NCBI RefSeq assembly: GCF_001440415.1
Contig: NZ_LLYA01000192.1
Location: 62,001-126,000 of the forward strand
Reading direction: 5' to 3'
Length of the DNA: 64,000 nucleotides
DNA from: Bradyrhizobium retamae
GTDB taxonomy: Bacteria > Pseudomonadota > Alphaproteobacteria > Rhizobiales > Xanthobacteraceae
This document shows, piece after piece, positions 34,158-43,761 of this stretch. Below the pieces are notes generated by a model. That model made no database searches. It saw nothing but the letters and a program-made list of their open reading frames with translations, and was not told the DNA's origin. Position numbers and translations under genes: made by a program. Within the stretch, counting starts at the first letter, position 1; every line of letters begins with the position of its first letter.

Positions 34158-34880
34158 CTAGAACCGCGTGGTCAAATTAGTCAGCCATTCCGGCGAAACA
34201 TCGACCAGGAATGCTTCGAGCGCCTTGTCCGCTCCCGAGATGACGAGCATGCCTGCGAGGAGCAGCAAAAGACCAAGCGCAGATTTCATTCCGCTACCCG
34301 CAGCCAGCAATCGGCCGCGCCAGCGCGCCATCCTTTCCCGGGAAAGCCATCCCAACCCCAGCAGTGGCAACGCCGCGCCGATGCCAAACGCGAGCATTGT
34401 CAGTGCCACCTGACCAAGATCCTTGCCCTGGGCAGCCAGCAACGACGCTGCGCCAAGCGTCGGCCCTACGCAGGGGCTCCATACGGCGCCCAGCAGGACC
34501 CCGATCCAAAACTGTCCGGCTACACCGCTTGCGCGGCTCGTTGCCAGCCTGCTGTCGGCCCAATTTCCGATCGGGCCCGCTGCAACCGCGATCTGCGCCT
34601 GTAGCCGCGGAGCGACGAGCACGATGCCGACAAGCATGATCAGCATCGCCGCGACATAGCGCAGCCGGTCGGCATCCAATCCGATCGAGTGGCCCGCCGT
34701 CGCCAGAAATAACCCGATGCCGGCAAACGAGAGGCACAACCCTGCAGCAAGCGCCAAAGGTCCGTGACGATGGCTCGATGCCGCGGTAGCCAGCACGATT
34801 GGAAGTATCGGGAGCACGCAAGGTGAAAGGATCGAGAGAATTCCTGCGAGAAACGCCAGAACTGCACCGCCGATCGTCAT
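34158..34880 (-). CDS. CcdA/DsbD-like membrane thiol transporter
   Basis: The 240-residue protein has about six hydrophobic spans. It has one conserved cysteine in LSPCVLPILPIV (Cys21) and a second in VWSPCVGPTLG (Cys137), the redox pair of CcdA-family proteins. These carry reducing equivalents from cytoplasmic thioredoxin to periplasmic thiols. Its neighbour upstream encodes an exported thioredoxin, the natural partner. A role in reducing periplasmic cysteines or in cytochrome c assembly is likely, though the pairing with DUF302 hints at a special target. Confidence 0.9.
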   Translation of the reverse strand: MTIGGAVLAFLAGILSILSPCVLPILPIVLATAASSHRHGPLALAAGLCLSFAGIGLFLATAGHSIGLDADRLRYVAAMLIMLVGIVLVAPRLQAQIAVAAGPIGNWADSRLATSRASGVAGQFWIGVLLGAVWSPCVGPTLGAASLLAAQGKDLGQVALTMLAFGIGAALPLLGLGWLSRERMARWRGRLLAAGSGMKSALGLLLLLAGMLVISGADKALEAFLVDVSPEWLTNLTTRF

Positions 34881-34931
34881 CGCCGCTTCCCCATCTCCAA
34901 GTCACCTTTGCCGGCACGCTCGACGACGAAG

Positions 34932-35324
34932 TCAGACGGCTTTTCCGACCATGGCGAAGATCGAATCCCGCTTGGTGTCGCCGACCGAGCGGGCCGCTTC
35001 CTTGTCGCCCTTGAAGGCAATCAGCGTCGATTGCGCACGGACGCCGAACCGCTTGAGCAGATCCTTCTGGCTATCGAAATCGATGACGAAGTAGACGAGA
35101 TCCTTAAACCTTGGATCGGCCCTCAGATCGCTCAGGATCGGGGCCTGCGCTTTGCAAGTCGGGCACCATGGCGCATAAACCGCAATCAGAATTGGCTTGC
35201 CGGCTTTCTGGGCCGCGGCGAAGGCCTTGGCATCGAACGCATGCGCGTCACCTGCGAACGCCGGCGAAGCAGCGAGCGTTCCGGCAGCAAACACGGCTCC
35301 AAGAATGAATCGGCGGGTCAGCAT
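34932..35324 (-). CDS. Exported thioredoxin-like protein
   Basis: The start at 35324 follows AAGGAG and gives 130 residues: an N-terminal signal (TRRFILGAVFAAGTLAASPAFA) and then a thioredoxin fold with the active site WCPTC at residues 53-57. The RRFILG words raise the possibility of Tat export. It is first in the unit with the CcdA-like and DUF302 genes, so the three probably form one periplasmic reducing path. It lacks extra domains. Confidence 0.92.
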   Translation of the reverse strand: MLTRRFILGAVFAAGTLAASPAFAGDAHAFDAKAFAAAQKAGKPILIAVYAPWCPTCKAQAPILSDLRADPRFKDLVYFVIDFDSQKDLLKRFGVRAQSTLIAFKGDKEAARSVGDTKRDSIFAMVGKAV

Positions 35325-35595
35325 GGTATTCTCCTTGTTGATCTGGATGAGTTTCGTTTCGGAGGCCGCAGATGTTACTTGTGCGCTGCAGCAGCCTGCG
35401 CTTTGCAGGGCTTCCCGACTGGAGGTCCGAGCCAACCGCGGCAAAGGTTACCGGCCTGGCGGAAAATTCTTATCTGTCGTCGCCGGATGGGCCGGTGTAT
35501 CCAGACCGGGCATCGGGTCAGGAGAACGAGCCTTCAGGATGCCGGCGGCGCGTGCGGTCATCGAACGGTCCTGATGGATGGATACCACGGGAGCG

Positions 35596-38500
35596 TTACC
35601 GGAGCGCATCAAGCAGCGCCCTGGCCTCCCGCAGATCGGCAGTATCAAAACCTTCCGTGAACCAGCCATAGACCGGCGCGAGGAGATCATGGGACTGCTG
35701 CGGCTTGCCCTGATCACGCCATAGCCGGGCCAAGCTGGCGGTAGCGCGCAGCTCCAGGGACTTGGCGCTCTGGCGCCTCGCCACGTCAAGCGCACGCCGA
35801 AAGCACGCTTCTGCTTCGGTCCCGTCGCCGCCTCGCCTCGCCACCGTCAGTTCCCCCATCAAGCGATAGATTTCCGCCTCCCATCGCCGCTCGCCTGTCT
35901 CCTCGACAACGGCCGCAGCTTCGGCCAGCGCAGTCAATCCTTGTTCGATTTCTCCGGCCCACGCCGAAGCTTCCGCCAGCAGCGCGAGATAAAAGGGCCG
36001 ACGGATGCGCACACCCGTCGGCTGGACGGCCGCGAGACCATCGCGGACCTCCGAGATCCCTTCCGCTGCCTGTCCGCGTTCCGCGATCGCCCAGCCCCGC
36101 AAGATTCTCCCAGCCGCCTCCAGGTGCGGTGCGATGCCGTGCTCGGCGCACACCGCGATCGCGGCTTCCGCTTGTTCCCGGGCCGGCTCGGCTTCCCGCC
36201 GATGCTGGTAGATCATCGCTGCGAACACCAGGGCGAGAACAAGGCTAAAAGGATGCGACAGCTCCCGCGCCATGCTCACCGCTTCGCGCGCAGCGGCGAG
36301 CGCCTGCTCGGGGAAGCCAAGCGGCCACAGCGCGGCAGCCTCGGTGTATCGGTAGCAGACAGCCGCGTCGTGGCTGCCATAGAGGAACTTATGGGCACGG
36401 TATGCGTCCGGCCGATAGAGCGCCAATCCGGCCTCGAGATGCGCCCTGCACGCGGTCAGATCCGGGAGATTGAGAAGGGTTGTCCATGCGGCATGATGCG
36501 CCTGCAGGAGGAGCGCCGGATCTGTGCTCTGCCGCGCGAGTGCGAACAGCTCGTCCAGCAGATCGCGAGCCGTCTTAAACTCGCAGCGTTGCTGGTAAAC
36601 GAGCCACAACCCCCAGCTCACGGCAAAGAGCTGCGCCACATCGCCGGCTTGCCGGCATAGGTCACGGGCACGCAGGTAGGCCTGCTCCACTTCCGGTGCC
36701 GACCAGCTCTTGGTGCTGATCAGCACCGGCGCAAGCACGAGCTGCAGGTCGAGTTCGCGGCGGGCGCGTTCCGCAGGCTCAGCGACCCGATCGACGAGCA
36801 TCAGCCCCTTGCGGAGATGGGCGATCGCCTCCGCGTGTGCCGACCGCTCGGCCGCGCGCTGGCCGGCCTTGCGCCAGTAGGCCACAGCATTTTCCGTGAG
36901 GTCAGCCTCGGTGAAATGGTGCGCCAGGACCTCCGGCTGGGTAGCCGCGATGTCCGGAAACTTCTCCTCGAGGGCCCGTGCGATCCGCGCGTGCAGCGGT
37001 TGCCGCTTGCCGCGCAGCAGTGTGCCGTATGCGGTGTCCTGAACGAGTGCGTGCTTGAAACTGTAGACCGATGAGCCACGACGAAAAATCAACTGTGACG
37101 CGGCGAGCTGGTCGAGGGCGGACTGCAAAGGTGCGTCCGGCACTGGCGACACGGCGCGTATCAAATCGTCGGAGAATTCCCGGCCAATGGCGGCGCCGGT
37201 CTGGGCAATTTCTTTGGCTTCCGGACTGAGACGGTCGAGACGGGCCAGGAGCGAGGCGTGCAGGGTAGCCGGGACGGCGAGTACACCCGGCGAGGTTCGC
37301 GAAAGCACGGCCTTGGCGTCCCCTTCGGCTCCCGCTTCAAGCACAGCCTTGGTCAGTTCCTCCACGAACAGCGGCACGCCGTCCGTGCGGTCGATGATCT
37401 CGTGGACGACCGCGCCGGGCAGTACTTTGTCGCCAACCACCCGCTGTACGAGGGCTGCGGTGTCACGCCGGTTCAAGCGACCGAGCGCCAGCATCGTGAC
37501 GTGCGGCTGGCCGATCCACGGTGGCAAGAACTCCGGTCGGAAGGTGAGGAGTAGCAACACCGGCAGTTGCTGCACGCGATCGACCGCCACTTGCAGGAGC
37601 TCGAGCGAGGTCGGGTCGATCCAGTGCACATCTTCGAAGACCCACAGCACGGGATTGCGCCGAGACAGGTCCTCCACTTGCCGGAGCAGCGCCTGAAGCG
37701 TGCGCTCCTTCTTCGCAGGCGGACTGAGCGATACCGGGCAATAGCGGTCGGAGGGCAATGATAGCAGCTCGGCCAATAGCGGCATATATTCGGCAGCGGT
37801 CGCTGAGGCCGTCAACAGCGCCTCGATTTTGTCGAGCCTGACCGCCGGTGGGTCGTCCCTGGTGAACCCGGCCGCCCGCTCCAGTTGCCTGATGACGGGG
37901 TACAGCGCGCTGCCCTGGTGGTGCGGCGAGCAGAAGCAGCGCAAGCGCGAGTACCGTTCGGCTTGCAGCTTCTCATGGAGGGCCGCCACCAGTCGCGATT
38001 TCCCGACCCCGGGCTCCGCTGAGAGCAGCACCACCTGCCCCTCCCCAGAGGTCACGCGCTGCCACCGGCGCAGCAGCAGTTCGAGCTCTTCCTCGCGGCC
38101 GACCAGCGGGGTCAGGCCGGCCGAATGGAAGGCTTCAAACCGGCTCTCGACGGCGCTGGACCGGAGCACCTGATAGGCTTGGACCGGCTGCGGAAAGCCT
38201 TTCATCGCGACCGTTCCGAGATCGCGGTACTCGAAAAGATCGCCCAGGAGGTGACGCGTCATGGGACCCACGACGATGGTGTTCGGCTCGCCAACGGCCT
38301 GCAGGCGCGCCGCGAGATTGGGCGTCTCACCCACCACGGCGCGTTCCAGTGCCTCGCCCGAGCCAATGAGGTCACCGACCACGACCAGCCCCGTCCCGAT
38401 GCCGATGCGGACCCGAAGACGCTCGGATGTTTGCAGTTGGTCGACGGCGTCGATGAGCGCCAAACCGGCGCGCACCGCTCGCTCGGCGTCATCCTCGTGC

Positions 38501-38940
38501 GCCTGGGGGTAGCCGAAATAAAGCAGTGCGCCGTCGCCCATATACTTGGCGACGAAGCCGTCGAAGCGCGATACCGTCTCGGCGACGCAGCGGTGATAGG
38601 CGCCAATCACCTCTCGCAGGTCCTCGGGGTCAAGAGCAGCCGATAGCGCGGTCGAGCCGACGAGATCGCAGATCATCACCGTGAGCTGCCGCCGTTCGGC
38701 CGAAGAGACGGCGCTCAAGCTTGGTGCCGGCGCGGCACTCGAGTCTCCGGATGCTGAGGGCTTTGGCAGGCAAGCGGCCGCTTTTAATAGCTTCTTGCGC
38801 TGACCAAGCGAGAGACCGAGCTTCTCCAGGTCCGCCTCACTCAGCTCAGGCAGGATCTTGAGATCGACATCGTTCATCCGCAACGCGGGTGCGAGTTGCA
38901 CCAGGCCAAGCGGCACCAGCCAGCGCTCCAGCTCGTCCAC
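35596..38940 (-). CDS. SAM / adenylate cyclase / AAA-type ATPase / TPR protein
   Basis: The start is GTG 38940 with AGGAG eight bases upstream, giving 1,114 residues. Residues 1-55 form a SAM-like helical domain. Residues 84-255 are a class III nucleotide cyclase, with metal aspartates in MICDLVGST (Asp92) and KYMGDGAL (Lys132, Asp136) and the T-P-N-x3-R set near 206-212. A signal-transduction ATPase with Walker A SAEPGVGKS near 308-316 follows, and the last 450 residues are TPR-like helices. The lysine and threonine favour ATP as substrate. This architecture is typical of large rhizobial cyclases; the input signal is unknown. Confidence 0.93.
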   Translation of the reverse strand: MDELERWLVPLGLVQLAPALRMNDVDLKILPELSEADLEKLGLSLGQRKKLLKAAACLPKPSASGDSSAAPAPSLSAVSSAERRQLTVMICDLVGSTALSAALDPEDLREVIGAYHRCVAETVSRFDGFVAKYMGDGALLYFGYPQAHEDDAERAVRAGLALIDAVDQLQTSERLRVRIGIGTGLVVVGDLIGSGEALERAVVGETPNLAARLQAVGEPNTIVVGPMTRHLLGDLFEYRDLGTVAMKGFPQPVQAYQVLRSSAVESRFEAFHSAGLTPLVGREEELELLLRRWQRVTSGEGQVVLLSAEPGVGKSRLVAALHEKLQAERYSRLRCFCSPHHQGSALYPVIRQLERAAGFTRDDPPAVRLDKIEALLTASATAAEYMPLLAELLSLPSDRYCPVSLSPPAKKERTLQALLRQVEDLSRRNPVLWVFEDVHWIDPTSLELLQVAVDRVQQLPVLLLLTFRPEFLPPWIGQPHVTMLALGRLNRRDTAALVQRVVGDKVLPGAVVHEIIDRTDGVPLFVEELTKAVLEAGAEGDAKAVLSRTSPGVLAVPATLHASLLARLDRLSPEAKEIAQTGAAIGREFSDDLIRAVSPVPDAPLQSALDQLAASQLIFRRGSSVYSFKHALVQDTAYGTLLRGKRQPLHARIARALEEKFPDIAATQPEVLAHHFTEADLTENAVAYWRKAGQRAAERSAHAEAIAHLRKGLMLVDRVAEPAERARRELDLQLVLAPVLISTKSWSAPEVEQAYLRARDLCRQAGDVAQLFAVSWGLWLVYQQRCEFKTARDLLDELFALARQSTDPALLLQAHHAAWTTLLNLPDLTACRAHLEAGLALYRPDAYRAHKFLYGSHDAAVCYRYTEAAALWPLGFPEQALAAAREAVSMARELSHPFSLVLALVFAAMIYQHRREAEPAREQAEAAIAVCAEHGIAPHLEAAGRILRGWAIAERGQAAEGISEVRDGLAAVQPTGVRIRRPFYLALLAEASAWAGEIEQGLTALAEAAAVVEETGERRWEAEIYRLMGELTVARRGGDGTEAEACFRRALDVARRQSAKSLELRATASLARLWRDQGKPQQSHDLLAPVYGWFTEGFDTADLREARALLDALR

Positions 38941-39098
38941 GGCCTTTCTCCTGGCTGGTGTGGACTCTACCAGATCGAGCGTGTGCCCCAAAGTAACTTT
39001 GCCGGCTGCAGGGGCTCCGAAAGAAGCCCGCTCGGCCAGGCCGATAGTTCCGGGGCCGGTCTTTTGGACCGTCCCGGAATGACGGAGGTGTGGAGCGA

Positions 39099-40658
39099 TC
39101 AGCCCGCCACGGCCGCCGGCATGTCTCGCTGGCGCTTCATGACGATCTTATTGAGTGCGCCGAGATAGGCTTTTGCCGATGCTACCAACGTGTCTGGATC
39201 CGCCGCACGCGCCGTCATCGAGCGGCCCTCGTGCGAGAGCCGCACCGAGACTTCGGCCTGGGCGTCGGTGCCTTCGGTGACGGCGTGGACCTGGTACAGT
39301 TCCAGCTTTGCTTCGTGCGGCACCAGCGCCTTGATGCAGTTGAACACCGCATCGACCGGGCCGTTGCCTTCGGCTTCCTCGATCCTGGTCTGGCCTTCGA
39401 CGTCGAGCTTCATGGTGGCGCGCTGCGGACCATGGGTGCCGGCGATGACCGTCAGCGAGGTGAGCTTGATGCGATCATGCGAGGCCGCCATTTCTTCATC
39501 GACCAGCGCCTCGATGTCTTCGTCGTAGATGTCCTTCTTGCGGTCGGCCAGCGCCTTCATCCGCGCAAAGGCATCTTCGAGCTGGTTCGGGCCGAGCTTG
39601 TAGCCCATCTCTTCCAGCTTGTGGACAAATGCATGACGTCCGGAATGCTTGCCGAGCACCAGCGAGGACTGCTTCAGGCCGACCATCTCGGGCCGCATGA
39701 TCTCGTAGGTGGAGGCGTCCTTCAGCACGCCGTCCTGGTGGATGCCGCTTTCGTGCGCGAACGCATTGCGGCCAACGATCGCCTTGTTGTACTGCACCGG
39801 GAACGAGGTCGCCGCCGAGACCAGTTTCGAGGCGCGCGTCAATTGCGTGGTGTCGATTTTGTTCCACCACGGAAACTTGTCGTTGCGCACGTTGATCGCC
39901 ATCACGATCTCTTCGAGCGCAGCGTTGCCCGCGCGCTCGCCGATGCCGTTGACAGTGCATTCGACCTGCCGCGCGCCGCCGGCGATGCCGGCCAGCGAGT
40001 TCGCCACCGCCATGCCGAGGTCGTTATGGCAGTGAACGGAGAAGATCGCCTTGTCGGAGTTCGGCACCCGCTCGATCAGCGTCTTCATGAAGTGGGTGTA
40101 TTCCTCCGGCACGGTGTAGCCGACGGTGTCAGGGATATTGACCGTGGTGGCGCCAGCCTTGATGACGGCTTCGACGATGCGGCAGAGGAAATCCATCTCG
40201 CTGCGGGTGCCGTCCTCGGCCGACCATTCGACGTCGTCGATCTGGTTGCGGGCGCGGCTGACGTTGGCGATCGAGAGCTCGACCACCTGCTCCGGCGTCA
40301 TGTTCAATTTCACCCGCATATGCAACGGCGAGGTCGCGATCACGGTGTGGACGCGGCCGCGCTTTGCGAACTTCACCGCTTCGGCGCAGCGGTCGATATC
40401 CTTGGGATGCGCGCGCGACAGGCCGGCGATCACGGCGTTCTTGGAGCGGCGGGCAATCTCGCTGACCGCCTGGAAATCGCCTTCCGAGGTGATCGGGAAA
40501 CCCGCCTCGATGACGTCGACACCCATGTCGTCGAGCATCTCGGCGACCTCGAGCTTTTCCTCGAACGTCATGGTCGCGCCCGGGCACTGCTCGCCATCGC
40601 GCAATGTGGTGTCGAAAATAACGACGCGGTCCTTCTCGGACTTATTCGCTGATGTCAT
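39099..40658 (-). CDS. leuA: 2-isopropylmalate synthase
   Basis: This enzyme condenses acetyl-CoA with 2-oxoisovalerate, the first committed step of leucine synthesis. The 519-residue protein begins RVVIFDTTLRDGEQCPG, has HCHNDLGMAVANSLAG near residue 205, and the GNAALEEIV segment near 238. A C-terminal leucine-binding regulatory domain follows. The start at 40658 is preceded by AAAGGAA. Upstream lies a leucine-rich leader peptide and a terminator, so transcription is probably controlled by attenuation. No other leu gene is adjacent. Confidence 0.97.
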   Translation of the reverse strand: MTSANKSEKDRVVIFDTTLRDGEQCPGATMTFEEKLEVAEMLDDMGVDVIEAGFPITSEGDFQAVSEIARRSKNAVIAGLSRAHPKDIDRCAEAVKFAKRGRVHTVIATSPLHMRVKLNMTPEQVVELSIANVSRARNQIDDVEWSAEDGTRSEMDFLCRIVEAVIKAGATTVNIPDTVGYTVPEEYTHFMKTLIERVPNSDKAIFSVHCHNDLGMAVANSLAGIAGGARQVECTVNGIGERAGNAALEEIVMAINVRNDKFPWWNKIDTTQLTRASKLVSAATSFPVQYNKAIVGRNAFAHESGIHQDGVLKDASTYEIMRPEMVGLKQSSLVLGKHSGRHAFVHKLEEMGYKLGPNQLEDAFARMKALADRKKDIYDEDIEALVDEEMAASHDRIKLTSLTVIAGTHGPQRATMKLDVEGQTRIEEAEGNGPVDAVFNCIKALVPHEAKLELYQVHAVTEGTDAQAEVSVRLSHEGRSMTARAADPDTLVASAKAYLGALNKIVMKRQRDMPAAVAG

Positions 40659-40724
40659 ATGCTGAATTCCTTTGGGTCGTAGCGCCATCTTTCATGGACG
40701 CTGAAGGGTCTGGTGATCTCGCTC

Positions 40725-40771
40725 AAAACCCCTGAGTGCCCAGGCGCAAACGCCCAGACGGCCCTCAGGGG
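40725..40771 (-). terminator. Attenuator terminator upstream of leuA
   Basis: On the minus strand CCCCTGAG (40771-40764) pairs perfectly with CTCAGGGG (40736-40729) and is followed by TTTT. The enclosed 27 bases carry an inner hairpin GGCG-TTTG-CGCC. The 5' arm overlaps the stop codon of the leader peptide, so a ribosome stalled on the leucine run would change folding. This is the expected geometry of a translation-coupled attenuator. Confidence 0.85.
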
Positions 40772-40887
40772 CCGATAAGAAGCAGAAGCCCGCCAAGAAG
40801 CAGGGTGAGCGCGGACGCAGCCGGAAGCGCAGGGGCAGCCTTGGCCGCTCCACCCCGAACCCCGTACCTTTCGCTGCGAATCAGCAT
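40765..40887 (-). CDS. leuA leader peptide (attenuation)
   Basis: The 40-residue frame starts at ATG 40887 with AAGGG about eight bases before it and ends in LTLLLGGLLLLIGP just before its stop. Eight of the last 14 codons encode leucine. The stop codon lies in the 5' arm of the terminator hairpin in front of leuA. Leader peptides rich in the end-product amino acid control leu, ilv, his and trp operons in proteobacteria by attenuation. High leucyl-tRNA would allow the terminator to form; low leucyl-tRNA would stall the ribosome and let transcription continue. Confidence 0.88.
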   Translation of the reverse strand: MLIRSERYGVRGGAAKAAPALPAASALTLLLGGLLLLIGP

Positions 40888-41083
40888 TGCCAGACCCTTA
40901 GGACGCTCAAATCTCGGCCAAAACCATTGACGGTTCGTTGCCGGGAAGGCGTTCCGGGGCTGTTCTAGACGAGAATTGCCGCCCGCCGCAATGCCAAAAG
41001 AGGGTCAGAAAGGGTGACCTAACGGCCAAGCATCTGGAAGCGCTTTCCTGCGTTACCACCCGGTAGCGTCGGGTGAGTACCAA

Positions 41084-42597
41084 ATGGGCGTTGAGACTGA
41101 AATTAAATTCCAGATGCCGCAGCGCAATCTCGGGGCATCTTCCAGATTGACGGTGCGCGGCTGCAAAATCGCAAGCGCTCGGAGAGCGATCTGCTGTCGA
41201 CCTACTTCGACACTCCGAAGCAGAAGCTGAAGCGGCATGGACTTCTGCTCCGGATAAGGCGAGCGAACGGCAAGCACGTTCAAACGATCAAGAAGACGTC
41301 CGGCGTTCGGTTCAGCCGCGGCGAGTGGGAAACCGAAATAGGAGGTCGTAGCCCCGACCTCGGCAAGGCGAACGGCACTCCACTTCAGGAGCTTGCCTCG
41401 AAGAAGCTGCGGCGCAAGCTGATGCCGATCTTTGAGACCTCGGTGCATCGCATCACCTTGCCGGTCCGCACCAAACGGAGCGAATTGGAACTGGCCATCG
41501 ATCGCGGCAGAATCATCGCGGCAAGGCATGCAAGGCACATCGAGGAGATCGAACTCGAATTGAAAAGCGGACCGACAACGGATCTGTTTCGCGTCGCGAA
41601 AGCTCTGGAGCGAAAGCTGGCGGCCGAGCTCTGTTTGAAAGCGAAGGCAGATCGGGGGTACGACCTCGTCAATGGCAACAGCACTCAAGCTGTCTTTGCC
41701 GAGCCGATCGAACTTGACAAGCGGATGAGCGCAATCGAGGGTTTCCAGGCCATCGCCCGCTCCGCCCTTCATCATTTTTCCGGAAACGCCGACGCTGTCC
41801 GTAACCTTGATCCGGAAGGCGTGCATCAGATGCGGGTCGGCCCGCGCCGGATGCGCGCGGCCATCTCGCTGTTTTCGAAAGCGCTGCCCAACGCGAAGAC
41901 CGAAAAGATCAAGACAGAACTCAGGTGGCTGACAAACGAACTTGCGCCCGCCCGCGAGCTCTACGTCTTCCTGGAGGAGAAGATTGGCCCTGTCGCTCGC
42001 GAAATAGTGCCTCGGCGGGGCGGCAAAGCCATCGCGAAGCAATTTGCCGATAAACGCGCTGAGGCGCTCGAGCAAGCCAGGAAGGCTGTCAATTCGCCGC
42101 GATGTCGCGCGCTGCTCGTCGATGTGCTCGAGTGGATCGAGGCGCAGCACGGCCGCACAAACGGCGCCAACAGCGACCTTGGCGAATTTGCCGCAGAGCT
42201 GCTGGATGGGCGCCTCCGGAAAGCACAGAAGGACGGCGGAAAGCTGCAAGCGATGACGGTCGACGAGCGGCACAAGTTCCGGATCAGGATGAAGAAGATC
42301 AGGTACGCAGCCGAGTTCTTCGAAAGCCTTTTCCGCAGCAAGCGCGAGCGAAAGATACTCGCGCGCCTATCAAAACATTCGAAGAAGATTCAAGATGCCT
42401 TGGGCTCGCTCAACGATTTCATGGCGGACCGAAAAATGGCGGCAGAGGCCGCGTTCCAGGCTCCGCCGCAAGACGGGCGCGCCCGCGCCTTTGCATCAGG
42501 CATTATCGTTGGCCGCGAGGATGAGCAGGCAAGGCCTCTCCTGAAAGCGGCTGCGAAGGAAGTGCGTGCGCTTCGCCATCTTTCCGGACTTGGCTGA
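41084..42597 (+). pseudogene. CYTH-CHAD protein, frameshifted in the CYTH domain
   Basis: The natural start MGVETEIKFQMPQ (41084) is in one frame. From about 41145 the CYTH domain continues in another frame as ARLQNRKRSESDLLSTYFDT and LKRHGLLLRIRR. This second frame runs unbroken into a CHAD domain (GVHQMRVGPRRMRAAISLF near 41820) and ends at 42597. One short indel near 41115-41150 separates them. CYTH domains bind triphosphates and CHAD domains bind polyphosphate. An ATG at 41422 could still give a CHAD-only protein of 391 residues. The lesion may be a sequencing error. Confidence 0.75.
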
Positions 42598-42642
42598 TGC
42601 TATCGCCGCACGTATTCGGGCTGCCCCGCTCGCGATCCCTAG

Positions 42643-43215
42643 TCAGTCTCGCCGCCTGCGCGCTGTGGCGCGCACGCTCGATGGCGAGCGACCATAGAGT
42701 TCGGCGAACGCGGCGTTGAAGCGGCGGACGCTGCCGAAGCCCGCGCAGAAGGCGATCTCAATCATCGTGTCGTCGGTGGTGTCGAGCAGCCGCTTGGCGC
42801 ACTGGATGCGGCGGGTATTCGCGACCTGCTGCGGGCTCGCCCCGAGATGGCGTTCAAACAGGCGGGCGAGATGGCGCGAGGTAATCCCAAGCTTCTCCGC
42901 CAACTCCGCGACCGATCCGCGCTCCAGCGCGCCGCTATCGATCAGTTTCAACGCGCGCGCCACGGTGGAGCGTGTGCCGTTCCAGGCCGGGCAGAACGGT
43001 GCGGTTTCGGGGCGGCAGCGCAGGCAGGGCCGATATCCCGCCGCCTCGGCCGCCGCTGCCGTCGGATAATAGGTGACGTTGCGCGTCAACGGGTGCTTCA
43101 CCGGGCAGACCGGGCGGCAATAAACCCGCGTGGTCCGCACCGCCGTGAAGAAACGGCCGTCGTAGCGTGCGTCGCGCCGCAGCCGCGCGGCGTTGCAGGC
43201 CTCAAAGCTGAGCAT
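42643..43215 (-). CDS. Ada-type zinc domain / AraC regulator
   Basis: The 190-residue protein has an Ada N-terminal zinc domain with four cysteines (VYCRPVCPVKHPLTRNV and YRPCLRCRP), followed by an AraC-type double helix-turn-helix (LAEKLGITSRHLARLFERH and IEIAFCAGFGSVRRFNAAF). In AdaA proteins one of these cysteines takes a methyl group from phosphotriester lesions and turns the protein into an activator of alkylation repair. The AlkA or Ogt partner is not adjacent here. It is divergently oriented from the next gene. Confidence 0.9.
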   Translation of the reverse strand: MLSFEACNAARLRRDARYDGRFFTAVRTTRVYCRPVCPVKHPLTRNVTYYPTAAAAEAAGYRPCLRCRPETAPFCPAWNGTRSTVARALKLIDSGALERGSVAELAEKLGITSRHLARLFERHLGASPQQVANTRRIQCAKRLLDTTDDTMIEIAFCAGFGSVRRFNAAFAELYGRSPSSVRATARRRRD

Positions 43216-43344
43216 GCTCGAATTCTAGCGCATCGCGCGGCGGAGGAAAGCGGGCGCGGATGATGAGGTCCGATTCCGGCCAGCGATAACGGCCGGATTG
43301 TCCTAGATCGGCGGCGATCGAACTCACTACACGGAAGGCAAGAA

Positions 43345-43758
43345 ATGGATAACGCGACAGCCAAAGTCCTCAACGCCTGGAAGACATTCTCCACGCGTGA
43401 CGCCGGCCTGATCGCATCGCTCTTCACGCCGGACGCTGAATGGATTGCGCCTCGCTGCAATGCGACGGCGGTGGCGCTTGCGCATACCGATCACATGATC
43501 GGCCCCGACCAGATCGCCCGCTTTATCGCCTCCGAGATGCATTGCCTGTTCTCCGCGATCGACATCTCGTTCCGCGCTGTCCATGTGGACGGTGACGCGG
43601 TGATCATTGAAGAGCGGATGCGCGCGACACTCCCCGAAGGACGGCCGTACGACAACGACTATTGCTTCGTCTTTGTCGTCGCAGGCGATCGCATCAAGCA
43701 GGTTCGCGAGTACATGGACACGCGAAAGGGCTGGCAAATGATTTTCGGGGAAGGATAA
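43345..43758 (+). CDS. SnoaL/NTF2-like protein
   Basis: The 137-residue protein has the NTF2-like cone: an N-terminal helix (KVLNAWKTFSTRDAGLIA), then LFTPDAEWIAP and a C-terminal sheet with IKQVREYMDTRKGW. Family members are isomerases, cyclases or simple binding proteins of small molecules. It precedes the thioesterase by three bases, so the two are likely co-translated. The substrate is unknown. No signal peptide is visible, so it is cytoplasmic. Confidence 0.88.
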   Translation: MDNATAKVLNAWKTFSTRDAGLIASLFTPDAEWIAPRCNATAVALAHTDHMIGPDQIARFIASEMHCLFSAIDISFRAVHVDGDAVIIEERMRATLPEGRPYDNDYCFVFVVAGDRIKQVREYMDTRKGWQMIFGEG

Positions 43759-43761
43759 ATC

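Noticed and set aside
39090..40652. A 520-codon plus-strand open frame opposite leuA
   Set aside because: It is the antisense of an unmistakable LeuA; Arg/Val/Asp/His-rich and without any motif.
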